NCBI GenBank assembly: GCA_015680685.1
Contig: MNCI01012629.1
Coordinates: forward strand, 775,901-839,900
Length of the DNA stretch: 64,000 nt
Source of the DNA: Gnetum montanum
Lineage: Eukaryota; Streptophyta; Gnetopsida; Gnetales; Gnetaceae
Direction: 5' to 3'
Shown here: piece by piece, positions 33,301 to 44,629 of the stretch
Numbering within the stretch: the stretch's first letter is position 1
How the letters are laid out: each line of letters starts with the position of its first letter
Notes under the pieces: generated by a model
Seen by the model: only the letters and a program-made list of their open reading frames with translations
Databases searched by the model: none
What the model was told of the DNA's origin: nothing
Position numbers and translations under genes: made by a program

Positions 33301-35151
33301 GACTAGGTTGCAATGTAAGAAATATTGTCTTGCCAAAGAGCCTCTCCATACAAATGAAGATAGGGGGAAGAAGCTACGACTCAAAATTCATAGAGTGCAA
33401 CCCCCAATTGGTAAGTGTGTTTGACTATTTAGTTAACACTTGCTATGCTATGCTACACTAGGTAGCATTGCATAGCATAGCTTCTGTTCCAAGTTGGTGT
33501 ATCTTGCCTACTATAATTATGCTTTATTAGTAGAGGAAGAAGAATAAGAAGAGGAGGAGAAGGTTCTAGCCCCTGGAACAGGGGTGACCAGCGAAGATGA
33601 AGAGGTCTCAACCATAGAAGAAAAGGCCCTAGCTAACAAAGAAGAGGTCCTTTCCTATGAGGAAGAGCCCCTAATGATGACCCTTTTGCTGAGTGTGGTT
33701 CAGTACTAGAGGGGAATATGAGTTTTGAGGATTCTGCTACACTGTTGGATCAACTGGAAAGAGAGGGGCTATAATTTGACATTGGTGAGTTTAACCGCTT
33801 GTTTGACAATGTGCTGATGGGTGACCCCCCACTATCACCCCTAAGGGTTTACTTTGTTTTACGTTGTTCGTCAATATTTTTTTAGTCCTTTCCACCATGG
33901 ATAACATGTTTTATTATGCAAAAGATACCACTATTGATACTCCTGGTGCTTCTTCGATCCATCTCCGACCGTGGGCCAAGACCCCCAACAAATTCACTTT
34001 TATTGAGGGGGTGGTCGATGACATGATCAACCATCTGAGGTAGATCGATCTAGAGATTGGTAAGTTAATGTTGCTATGCTAGGCTTTCTACATTTTTGAA
34101 ATTTCACTATGTAGCTAGACTAATGCCCTTCCATATGTAGTTGGTAGCCACTTGACTCAAGTGGGATCCTAAGTAGGTGGTTGAGGTTGATGCCGTACCC
34201 AAATTTCCCTCAGAGGTAACTGAAATACCTTATCACATATATGATGAAGCAAGTAAATGTGAGTTGTACTTGGCATTCTCTCTATGGGAGTGCAGGCATG
34301 TAAATGAAGACCTCTAGAAACAAGTGCAAAAACTTGAGAAGGAGAAGGCCAACCTAACCACTAAGGTGGAGGACCTCCAATCCAAGAATGAATTCCTGTT
34401 GGCCTAGGACACTCATGATGGTAGTTGGCATATGGTCTTCATTGACTACGCAAGATATTGGATGGCCATGTGATGCAACAATGAAGCCACACACGAAATA
34501 ATCGAATAGCGCAGGAAAATGGACCTTCTAGCCTAGAAGAACCAAGACTAGAAGGATTATAGCACAAAGGTTTACAGGTGGGGGTAGGCATAGAAGAACC
34601 ACAAAAATATGTATAAAATGGAATGTGTTGACTACTGTAAAAAATATTGGAATGCTTTGGTCAAGTTGCATACCCATGAGTTATTCCTTGACATTATTGG
34701 TGCTTCTAGGGCTCATGATAGGTTCATGCAACAGGTGACAGTTAGTGAATCTTCCAAAAGGGAGATGACTCCAACTGTAGGTGAGACCACCACTACCACC
34801 TTTTCTCTAGGACCACCTAGATGGATAGCTGTAGAAAAGGAGAAGGTTGTAGCAAGCACTGATCTAGTGGATAGGAATTGGGCCAACATCACTAATGAGG
34901 AGATCCTGCAACGTCTCACAGCCGACATCAATTAGATACCCTCGAAACAGATGTGGGGCCATCTCGGGTTAGTCACCTTTTGTGATGTTATACTTTATTT
35001 TATAAAATCATTTATTGTATCTTTAATTGATTTTTTTATTTTGTTTGTTGTGCAGGATCCAAATGAAAATGTAGGACCCAATGAAGCAGGGAATGGTGGT
35101 GCAGGCGAAGACTCATATTGTAGTGACAGGAAATTTTATTCTTGTCTTTGA
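30323..35151 (+). pseudogene. Antisense multi-exon gene of element A
   Basis: Unrecognised protein on the strand opposite to gag-pol. Exons by splice signals and match to B: 1, 30323-30441 (ends ACTTA|GTAAGT); 2, 31508-31897; 3, 31984-32302 (after TTTGTATTTCTAG); 4, 32361-33410 (ends CAATTG|GTAAGTG); 5, from 33531, acidic, Glu-rich; 6, 33896-34059; 7, 34141 to about 34960, with a coiled coil (KQVQKLEKEKANLTTKVEDL); 8, 35056-35151 after GTTGTGCAG, ending in TGA. Total very roughly 1,100 codons. Exons 3 and 4 are long and open (119 and 127 codons). A few in-frame stops and shifts, so decayed. Stretches such as YPTQYSKFYGKFKEASWLDR and FPKLLSQGHILGVEQAW are conserved with B. I know no domain for it. 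Confidence 0.75.
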
Positions 35152-35284
35152 ATTTACAAAAATGTTTGTAAAAATTATTCATTAATATTGAATGAAGAAT
35201 ATAATGTGAAGAGATTTATTTCATTTTGGCTAATGTGTTGTATTTACTTTTATTCTTTATCTTTTTAAGCTCCTTGGAAGCTTC

Positions 35285-35580
35285 TCGTTTTAGTTTTAGG
35301 CCATTTCGGGGTGTAACAATAGTTTTAGGCCATTTCAAGTTGATGCTAATAGTTTAAGGCCATTTCGGGCCATTGCTAGTTTTAGGCCATTTTGGGTTGT
35401 TGCTAGTTTAAGGCCATTTCGGGCCTTGACAATAATTTAAGGCCATTTTAGGCCAATGCTAATAGTTTAAGGCCATTTTGGACTGTTACATAATGATAAA
35501 GGATCTTTTTCTTGAATGGCCAGTTTTAGGCCTTAGTGGGCCACAATGGTAGTTTAAGCCCATTTTGGGCCATTGTGGTA
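35285..35580 (-). repeat. CTTAAACTAG-type array between protease and antisense gene (A)
   Basis: Nine units of about 29 bp; on the plus strand GCTAGTTTAAGGCCATTTCGGGCC. Here the small inverted repeat is GGCC..GGCC instead of the GGTC..GACC seen in the other arrays of A. It starts about 130 bp past the stop codon of the antisense gene. Confidence 0.85.
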
Positions 35581-35778
35581 GCGGTTATAATGTAAATGGT
35601 GGGAACAATCTAAATAAGAGACACAATGCAAATGCAAACACTGTGGATCTACATGGTGCAAACATTGATTGTAATTGTGATGCTAAAAATGAACATAGTC
35701 TAAACAATAAACGTAATGCTAAGATTAGGGAAGAGATAAAAAAGCCAAGTGGCTATGGGGCTGAATCAGAGATCATGT

Positions 35779-36420
35779 CTAATTATGCAATTGTTTCTTA
35801 ACCCATCGTAGGCTAGGTGAAGCGTATGGCCGAGGGGCTTTGTTGTAGTATTCTCCTATGTCGTTGTCTACCATCTGGAAAGGAAACTCAGCCCACATAG
35901 TTTCCTTTTCTGTGTTGGCATCTTGGGTTGACTCATTAGCCAAACAAGTAGCCTTAGTAGGGATAGATGCTTCATTTCTAGAGATTATTACCTCTAAACC
36001 TTGCTCCATGTCAACATTGTTTATTACTTGGGTGGCCACTTCATCACTATAGATCACCACCTCCCTACCCATGTAAGGTAGGTGGATCTCTTGATGTATG
36101 CATGAAGAAACAACCCTTAATTGAGCTAACCACGACCTCCCCAATATCAAGTTGAACCCAAGCATCTTCTACCACAATAAACACCATGCTTGTGGGAAAC
36201 TAGTCCCCTACCACAAAGTTGATCTAGATAGTTCCCTTTACCACTACCTATGCTCCATTGAATGACTTCAAGCATGAGGTTGTTGTGGGTTTGATTTGAT
36301 CAACCAAACCCAATTTGTCCACTATGGGAAATGGGATGACATTTATAGTAGCCACATCATCAATGTGTACTCTTTAGATCTTGTACTGACCAACTTAAAT
36401 TATGATGAAAAAGGGTGCTA
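35779..36420 (-). pseudogene. Element A protease
   Basis: Retropepsin-like. On the minus strand DVATINVIPFPIVDKLGL matches the family pattern D-T/S-G-A-S..N-hydrophobic-hydrophobic-P, with the catalytic DSG changed to DVA. Then KSFNGA, VVKGTI and INFVVGD, followed by MLGFNLILGRSWLAQLRVVS (flap/GRSWL block) at the start of an open stretch ending at 35779. It would cut the Gag-Pol polyprotein by aspartic catalysis. Located between gag and the array, as expected for Gag-Pro. With the Asp-Thr/Ser-Gly lost it is inactive. Confidence 0.75.
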
Positions 36421-36899
36421 TTGTCACCTGACCCTCTTCAAGGCCATCCTTAATGGACTCATCATGGAACGTCAACTAAGCTAGCCACAGATCTTTGGTC
36501 ATAGAAGGAAGCATAACAGCGTGGATTGCTTTCTCCCCTGTTGGCATGTTTTCATCAACCTGTATGGATGTTAGCATGCAAAACATGGCCTCACGGTGTA
36601 CAGTGGAAGTTGTTACTAAATCATACAGGCTCAAGGTTGTGTTTTTCTATTTTAGAGCCTATTTGACTTGCGTAAGGATGCTTAGAAGATCTTGTCCACC
36701 ATCTTGTTGCTTGCCACCCTTTTCCTCCTCCATTCATCCTAGGAGACAAATCTCCCAAGGGGGAGTAGTTTTAGGTTGAGCACTAAGCTTCCTCAAGAGG
36801 GAAGGTGATGATTATGTCTACATGTAATTATTAGTCATTGATGATGAGGATACTATGGGCACTGAGGACAAGGGGGTAGGCTTGAGAGGACTTAACGCG

Positions 36900-39480
36900 G
36901 TGCGTTCCTTAGCCATCTTGTCCACTGAACACTCTTTCCATTTTTTCGAACAGGGAAGTTGCGTTGTCAGTTTTGTTGCTTGGCTCTATGTGGTAGAGGC
37001 CCTTGAATGTTTTGGCACCTTAATGATGAATGGTACCTATGGTGTTGGCATAGGTGATGGTGTAGCTTTGAGTACGAAGGGTGCAGGGGTGGATGTTTGA
37101 GGAGGAACCTTAAGAATATATGGGTGTTGTGATGTCATTTTTGTTGTTGTCAAGGTTGTTGCATTGTAAGGGGGTACATGCACCACAAATGGTTGTTGTG
37201 GTAGCTTTGGATTGTGATCAATTCCAATTGTATTGATGGTATACCCTAATTTTTTTGAATTCAAGATGTCCTTGTAAATGTGCATTGACTAGTTTTCGCG
37301 GCAAATAGGACTACTTTCATTCAAGACTAGCTTGCCCTGATCGATCATGCATTGGATGTCATCTTTTAATGCTAAATAATAGTCTATATCATGAACACAG
37401 AGTTGATGGTAGTCACAGAATCATTCCAGCCTGAAGTTCTTAGGAACTGGCAGTTCATTGGACGTGGCCAAGGAGGGGTTCCTATGAAGCTCACAATACC
37501 ATTGATGGCATTTGATTGCTTCCTCTGACATACACTTATGTTCCAAAAACCCTGCTCCTAATAGTTGCTTCAGGAGTTCTGAAGGCTTAATAGGCAAGGA
37601 TGTGTACTTTGAGTGATCCTTGCATTCAAATTTGGGCTTCAGTTGGGTTAGCACCACAAATGTAGATGTTGAGGGCTAACCAGTGTTACTTGAGCTACAT
37701 GTGGTGTTAGCGGGCACTATGCCCATCTTTTTGTTATTGCTGTTGTTGGGTTTGGTCTCGTTAGCCACAGTGGCCACCATAGCTGTCACGGTCCCTTCTC
37801 CTTATCTTTTTCTAGGTACGCATTCTTGTATGTGACATAGGCCAGATCTTTGCTAGCCTCAGCTGCGTCCTGGATTCTTTTAATCTAAGTTAAAGCTTAA
37901 CTAAGGGAGCATGGGGCTAGGTAGTAAAGCTTTGATTTAATGAAATCATTTATTGCCCCCTTGAATATGGCCAACAAGTGGACCTCCGTGATAGGCTCGC
38001 ATATGTCATTCAAGGTGGCACTCCACCACTGTAAAAATTTTTGCACATACTATAGCAGATCTTGCTTGATACTCATCATCTAGTTCAACATGATCTCTGG
38101 TTTCAAGTTATACTTGAAATGGATCACGAACTAACTTAGTAGCTCCTCCAATGTTGAGATGGAGGCACATGGGAGCGCACGATACCAGCCTAAAGCTTTG
38201 TCTATCAAAGACATAGCAAAGATGTGGATGATGGTATGTGGCCATTATTGCAATAGCAGGGAATCAGATCTAAACATTACCAAATGTGCATTAGGATCAC
38301 CCTCCCTATTGTATTTCATAAATTAGGGGAGTGGCACCCTAGGGGGTAACGTAAGCATGGGAACAGTCGAGCTAATGGGATCATGATGGTATAATTCCAT
38401 GACCTGTACCATGTCATAACTGGTGGCTTTAAGGCATTTGATTTCCTCAGTAAGGGTCTAGATGAGTTGAAAAGCTTAATCTAAACCCGGTGACATTGTA
38501 GATGGCTATAGGGCTACATGAGAAACCATCGTATGTGCCAATGGGGGTTGCAGTGTAAGGGTAGCAACCTAGCCCATGGGGGGCACTATTGGTGCTGCTC
38601 CTATGAATGGTGCTGCTTGTGCCATCCACCACCTAGTGGGTGATGTTGTTGGTGGGGCAGCCACTAGTGGGGTAGTGGGGTTGATAGCTTGCCTGATTGA
38701 CAGGATGGCCCACAACCCTGCACTAGATTGTGCTATGTGTGGAAGTTGGTGGGCTTAGGGTTGCACGTAGTATGATACGTAAGAAGGTTGTGCCATAGGT
38801 AAGGAAGGGGTTAGCACCCACCATGCAGTTGAGACTAGCTTGGCCACTAGTGATCAGACAGGTGCAGATGAGGAACCAGAGGCGAAGCTCACATGTGAGT
38901 AAGACGTGGATAGAGTGTGGATGTATGGCAACGTAGCCATGAATGATGTCGGGTATGCTATTGCAGCAAAATGAGAAGACAAGATGACTAGGAATGAAGT
39001 TGAAGGACCCCCTTGGTGGTACGTAGAAGGTATAGGATGACTGGCCATGAATGACAAAGGTGTATATTATGATAGGGTTGTGTTGACCATGAAGTGGGTA
39101 GAAGCGAAGAGCAGGTATGACCAGAAGACCATGGTGGGAGGGATAACCACAGGGTAGGTATGGCCACCATCCTCTGAATGGGAGTCCAGGTCTTCCTGTC
39201 CATCTTGGAACACCTCATCGTAATGGGACATCGTATCTTACTCCCTAGACTTACTAACTTGTATCAGCTAGTCCAAGATCCACTAATACATTTCCGTCAT
39301 GTGGATGGTAACATCAAGGGTAGGGATAAATTCCCTCCCATTTTGATGAAGGAACTCAAAGTTACATTTGTCCTTGAGTTCTTAGCAATTCAAGGGAAAA
39401 TATGCCTAGATCTTTGCACAGAGGAAGTCATAGCACTCTGCACCTTGTGCCAAGCACTCAAGTGATAATTATTAGAGCCG
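36900..39480 (-). pseudogene. Element A gag
   Basis: Decayed gag. Recognisable near the C-terminus: an open stretch at 37421-37657 with PLP-type sequence YTSLPIKPSELLKQLLGAGF and QWYCELHRNP, then FCDYHQLCVHDIDYYLALKD (Tat-type zinc-like block with Cys and His) and CMIDQGKLVLN, and a Pro/Thr-rich open tail at 37037-37285. Middle parts show QWWSATLNDICEPITEVHLL..FKGAINDFIKS, the capsid C-terminal pattern. The N-terminal 0.9 kb (38.6-39.45 kb) is not clearly readable. It would form the particle shell and bind RNA. Confidence 0.65.
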
Positions 39481-39815
39481 AAGAGACTGACATGATGCCA
39501 GCACTGGGCTAGGCAGTCACTTAGCACCTATGGTGTTTTAAGCCAAGAAAGGAGCCTCAAGGTTCAAGGTGGGAATGGCAGTGGTTGTGGGAATCATTTT
39601 TTGTGATTAAAGGAAAATTTTGAATGAGAAAGACAAAAATTGATAAGCGATCGAAGGCTTTTCATCTGGCTGAGTTCCAAAGGAACTGTCGTTGCGACCA
39701 GTCTGCACCACACAATGTGTAGACAACTGCAAGGGTGTCACATCTATGCTAATAGGTGACAGGGTACAGAATGCATGTAGGATTACCCGTAAGATGAAGA
39801 AAGGGCACCAAAAGA

Positions 39816-39832
39816 CCCTCCTTCTAGCACCA
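39816..39832 (-). other. Primer-binding site of element A
   Basis: TGGTGCTAGAAGGAGGG on the minus strand, five bases inside the 5' LTR end at 39838. Identical in core to the sites at 107-162 and 12029-12045. Confidence 0.8.
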
Positions 39833-39837
39833 AAAAC

Positions 39838-41976
39838 TATAGCAAATGAAAATTTCCATGGCTAGAACACTGAGAGGTTGTCAAGCTTACAGTTTAACCC
39901 CAGATCCATGCTAGGGAAATGCTAGAGAGAAAAAAAATAGGGTGTCGTGAATGGTCTGGTCAATTAGATAGGGACTTAATTAGTGTAACTTAACCTTTTG
40001 TAATGTCTTTTTTGGAAACTATGTACACAAAGTGAAGCAATGATCAACAAATGTAAAATGATGAAAAATAGTTCAAAATACGATGATAGTAAACAAATAA
40101 CAAAATAGACTTGGGTGAGAAAGTGCACCACCCCAAGGTCATGGATCTGATCTTTGTCTTGTTGGAAGGTGTACCACTGAATATGCAACACTGGAGAGGC
40201 ATAGCTTACAATGGAGCAATATGATCATAGGTCCCTGAGCTATAGTCAATAGCTTTCTACTTGAGATCTTCTACTTGCCAATCCTCTTGCCAAGATGCCA
40301 AAATGTTAAACCTGCAAAAGGATGTTTGGAGTCAACTAGAATTCTCAAAGCCAACTAGAATGCTAAAAATGCCAACTATGCTCTCCAAAGGCCAACCCAA
40401 AATCCAACCCCTTGAACATTGTTCACCAGGGTTTTTATAGAGACAAGAGTAGGAGAAAAACATGGTCTAGATTCCATGTGTCCTAGGCCCCACAAGGTGC
40501 AAACATGGCTGTGCTATGTAGGTGTGTGATGTTGGATGTGAACGCTATTATGTTGTGACCATATTGTAGAAACTGCATGTGCCAAAATCCAAAAAGCATA
40601 CCAACAACGAAAGCAAAATGGAGCCTATGCTCCAGGACTACATCTTCCCTACTCTTGCGAGTAGGGTCAAGTGTAGGTACAATTTTGGGGGTTGACCAGG
40701 GGTATGCAAAATAAAGCAAACTTGCTGATTTTATTTTTCGAAGAGGTGCCACGATGAGAGTGATCATTTCCAATAAGTTTTGGAGCTAACTGAAAATATT
40801 TTAAATGCCTCCATGCAAGTGTTGCATTACTATGCCATCCAGCATGTTGGTGTAGCGTATGTAACTGCATACTTCATTGTGCTATGCTACATAGCATAGC
40901 ATAGTGTAGCTGCCAGTCTTGAAAGGAGTCTTACCTAGAAGCCAAGAGCATCTGTTTAAGGCTTGGTCAAGCAAGCAACTACAACTTTGTCTTCCATTCT
41001 AGAAATCCTTTAGACCTATTGAGTTCATCCTTGCAGAATTCTGTTGTTTTGCATCTTTGCTATGCTATGCTACACTATGTAGCATAGCACAGTGTAGCAT
41101 CCAATGTGACATGCATCCTTGTTTAATCTACAATGTTTTATCTGGAAACTTTGCTTGACGCCTGAGGGCTAAGTGGGATAGGAAGTTTTGGAGGCCAAAG
41201 TGTTTCCAAGTGCAATCCTCTTGCTAGAACAACTTGGTAGAGGGGCATTTGTGCATTCTATCCTTGCTACGTTGTCCTACACTGCATAGCGTAGCACAAC
41301 ATAGCATCCCATGTTGGTTGAATCCTGACACATTTTGCAAACATTTTGTCATAGGATGTTTGTCATGTCTTGGTTTGTTAGCAGGAGCAAGCTTGTTTGA
41401 TAGTTGAAGTAGGGGCAAGTGCTTTTACTCCATCAGAGCTATCCGAGTAGGAGTGTTTTCAAAGTATATCCCCGCTACAATGTGCTATGTTGCGTAGAGT
41501 AGCACAACGTAGCACCCAAATTAAGATAATGCTTGACAAAATCTACCACATTCTATTGCACCATATCACTCATGCTTCAAGGATGAAATAGGGCAGATGC
41601 TCTAGAAGACTGGCTTGTCACCAACTTGCATCTTGGATGTCTGATTGATCCCCTCAAGGCCTTCTATGCTACACAGCGTAGCAAATTTCTCCATTAGAAA
41701 ACTTGCTAAATTATTTAGCTCATCTTGAACACTTTCAGCAACTACTAGCATGGTCTCTAGATAGATTGTCAGCTAAGTTAATTGTACAATTGGGAAAGCT
41801 AGAGAGTCTAGCAGGCTTTTCAACCCTAGAGATAGTAAACTTGCCAGACTGCACAATCTACCCTTAGTGCCTACACTATCTTGATGGCCCAGCGTGATGC
41901 TGCACTTGTGGAAATTGTTGCTTGAATTTCAAGACTCTACTAAAGCATCAAGGTCCTAAAATTTTATGGTGTTTCA
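39838..41976 (-). mobile_element. 5' LTR of element A
   Basis: 2,139 bp, the same length as the 3' copy. Minus-strand start TGAAACACCATAAAA at 41976. TATA box TATAAAAA on the minus strand at 40432-40439. Palindrome clusters at about 40.89, 41.07, 41.28, 41.49 and 41.67 kb match those in the 3' LTR. It would drive transcription of gag-pol leftwards. Confidence 0.92.
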
Positions 41977-42049
41977 GGCATCCTAGTGCTTGTTCTACCT
42001 CATCCACATTAGCCAATTTGGGGTGTAGGCATCCACTTTGACACATCAT
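41977..42049 (-). pseudogene. Antisense gene of B, exon 1a
   Basis: From the ATG at 42049 the minus strand encodes a short start that matches A's exon 1: shared spacing of Cys, His, VD.V and LG (B: HPKLANVDEVEQALG; A: HQGFSKVDKVKETLG). It stops at the insertion point of element A; the exon goes on at 22150 and ends at the splice donor near 22100. Confidence 0.75.
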
Positions 42050-42123
42050 CTTGATGGCAACTATGCTCTCAAACTTTGCATTTTTCAACTTTGAAAATGA
42101 TAGAATTACCCAAGATGAAACAC

Positions 42124-42134
42124 ACTTTTATATC
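42124..42134 (-). promoter_or_regulatory. TATA box of antisense gene (B)
   Basis: Minus strand GGATATAAAAGTG about 75 bp before the ATG at 42049, matching in position the TATAAATA of element A's antisense gene. Confidence 0.55.
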
Positions 42135-42378
42135 CCCTAGCATCACTTAATGATTTACCAACCCTAGGACTATGCTCAACATTGTTTGCACAATGCAAAG
42201 CATAGTTGGGTTGGAGTGTAGTTAGCTAGACTTAGAAATTTTTTTAATTTTTTTGGCTACCCCAATCTTGGAAAACTTTTAAATTTTTCTTACTACCCAA
42301 TGAATGCCCAGTTTGACTTTGCATCCTAAGCACTCCTAGCCTTACCTCAACTAACACACTTCATGCATCCACAATTTG

Positions 42379-42402
42379 TTAAGACCTTAAACTAGCATCC
42401 CA
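42379..42402 (+). repeat. Single CTTAAACTAG unit (B)
   Basis: AAGACCTTAAACTAGCATCC, one copy of the array unit, between the antisense promoter and RT of B. It corresponds to the six-unit array at 29690-30015 in A. Confidence 0.6.
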
Positions 42403-42759
42403 CATGGCCTGTCGAGGGTTAAAACTAAAACAAACATGCTTAACTTCTTTAATAATGCATGTGCATACTTATATTTTTATTGTATTGCTCTCCTTCATTT
42501 TATGCATACTGACTTCATTGAGATAGGTGTGGCTTGATGTTTTTCTAGTTGTATTTTGTAGGACTTTCATAGGAATACAACATGACTAAGTATGAGTATC
42601 TTCACTGACCTCTAGTCCTCACTAGGATCCATGGTGATCTCACATGATGCATCTATCCATAATGCATAGACCTTGAGCCCATAGCCTATGATAAATACCT
42701 AATATCTATAGAGGCACTGCTAGATTGGCTAGATCATCTAGTTAAGGCTCTAGATCTAG

Positions 42760-43882
42760 AGGTAGGTGACATCATTGAGGATTCCCTCATTGAAATCCTT
42801 GTAGCAAAACCCAATGGTGAGGTCAAAGCATTGAAACTTAGTTCCTTGTTAGAGCCTCAACATGCCTAGAACATCGCTAAAGTACTCAATGATAACATTA
42901 AGGCATTTATATTGTCTTACAAAGATATTCTAGGCCTAGATCCTCATGTAGTATAACATAACATCATCCTTAATCCTAACATTAAGCCAATCAAGCAGAA
43001 ACTACATAAGGTTCAAACTAAGGTGGCATTGGTAGTCCATGATGAAATCACTAAGCTTTACAAAGCTAGTTTCATCTGGGCCATTGACTATGCAGATTGG
43101 GTTTCCAACATCATGGTTGTACCTAGGAAAAATGGAACTATACACATTTTCATAGACTTCTAGGACCTAAACAAGGCAACCATTAAAGATGATTTTTTGT
43201 TGCCTAGTATTGATCAACTAGTCGATACCATAGCTAGTCATGCCTTATTATCCTTTATGGATGGGTTCTTGGGCTACAAAAAAATTTAGATCAACCCAAA
43301 TCACCATCTTAGCATCACATTTATGACCCCTTGGGGTATGTTTTGTTACACTATGATGTCCTTCAAACTTAAGAATGTAGGAGCAACTTACTAGCATACC
43401 ATGACATACATTTTTAGTGATTACANTCATAAACATATTTCTCAGGGTTCAACCTAAGATTGTATTTTAGAAAATGTTCAAGCACTAGGTCTAAGTCATA
43501 TGCATGATTGTGAGCCATCCTAGACTTATCTACAATGCCATCAACATAATCATTGAGTAGACCTAACATGTAATCACTAAAAATGTATGTCATGGTATGC
43601 TAGTAAGTTGCTCCTACATTCTTAAGTTTGAAGGACATCATAGTGTAACAAAACATACCCCAAGGGGTCATAAATGTGATGCTAAGATGGTGATTTGGGT
43701 TGATCTAAATTTTTTTGTAGCCCAAGAACCCATCCATAAAGGATAATAAGGCATGACTAGCTATGGTATCGACTAGTTGATCAATACTAGGCAACAAAAA
43801 ATCATCTTTAATGGTTGCCTTGTTTAGGTCCTAGAAGTCTATGAAAATGTGTATAGTTCCATTTTTCCTAGGTACAACCATG
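42760..43882 (+). pseudogene. Element B reverse transcriptase, contig part inverted
   Basis: Reads well up to 43425: DIIEDSLIEILVAKPNGEVK, YKDILGLDPHVV, HDEITKLYKASFIWAIDYAD, VVPRKNGTIHIFIDF, KDDFLLPSIDQLVDT, LLSFMDGFLGY, FMTPWGMFCYTMM. The bases 43427-43882 are the next contig in reverse: their reverse complement repeats 43111-43425 and then continues with DYVDGIVDKSR (catalytic YVDD changed to YVDG) and LRLNPEKYVY. Compared with A, about 600 bp of RT thumb sequence is missing at the N of 43883. Family, role and neighbours as for A. Inactive. Confidence 0.85.
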
Positions 43883-43883
43883 N

Positions 43884-44420
43884 AAATGGAGTTTGACCTG
43901 CACTACATGGCACAGGCCTTAACTAAAGGTCAAGCTATAGTTGCACATCTCACGGCTTTACCCATCGACAATCAAGAAATAATAGATCAAGTACTTGATA
44001 ACTTTGAGGCACTCTTGCACTTTGATAGTGCTTCGACCTCTCAAGGGGGTAGTGTCTCTATTGTTATCAAGTTCCCCTTTGAGGAGACTTGACTCATTCA
44101 TATCATTTTGCATTTCCTTACACTAAAAAGGTGGTGAAGTATGGAGGTCTCCTCAAAGGTATTCTAGCACCTCACAACCTAGGAATCCAAAGCATAGCAA
44201 TTTAATATGACTCATAGTTAGTGATCAACAAAGTTATAGAGGTTTACACTTGTAAAGAACAACATTTACAACCTTATTATGACTTGGCAAAGCACTTTCT
44301 TAAATAGTTTACAATTACTGATATCCAATACATTCCACTGAATGAAAATGCCTTTGTTGATGCCTTAGCAATGTTAGCCTTAAGCATTGTAGTTGACATG
44401 TTTCACACATTACCCACCTT
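43884..44420 (+). pseudogene. Element B RNase H region
   Basis: Opens EFDLHYMAQALTKGQAIVAH directly after the N gap, the same link as in A, then ALLHFDSASTSQGGSVSIVI (first RNase H Asp kept, Gly changed to Ser), and in another frame TDIQYIPLNENAFVDALAML (pattern IQ+VPR..N..ADAL), close to 44330-44385. RNase H would degrade the RNA strand after copying. Shifts and stops lie between the pieces. Confidence 0.75.
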
Positions 44421-44629
44421 AGTGATGGATTACACTATGCCTATCATGCAAACCACTAATGTTGCATCCATAGCCACAGTTAGCATGATCCATGCAGTAG
44501 AATGGTATGACAACATTAAGGCATACCTTCAATAGGGTAAACCTCCATAGCATCTAATCACTACCCAAAAGGATGTAGTGTGTAAACGATTACTATAGTA
44601 CATCATCATGGAAGATAAACCTTTATGTC

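Larger units (their letters stand above)
22151..41976 (-). mobile_element. Ty3/gypsy Tat-like element A (19.8 kb)
   Basis: Complete in outline, read from right to left: 5' LTR 39838-41976, primer site, leader, gag, protease, array, antisense gene on the plus strand (30186-35151), array, RT, RNase H, integrase, array, 3' UTR, purine tract and hairpin, 3' LTR 22151-24289. The LTRs are the same length but differ at many sites (very roughly one base in seven in the part I compared), so the insertion is old. Every ORF has stops. It sits in exon 1 of B's antisense gene. Confidence 0.9.

Noticed and set aside
43111-43882. Large inverted repeat that might be a hairpin element or foldback transposon
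   Set aside because: Both ends coincide with single Ns and the copies are nearly identical in otherwise decayed DNA; explained by a reversed overlapping contig.
43841-44092. 83-codon ORF starting in the RT region of B
   Set aside because: It runs across the N at 43883, so its first 14 codons come from the reversed contig.
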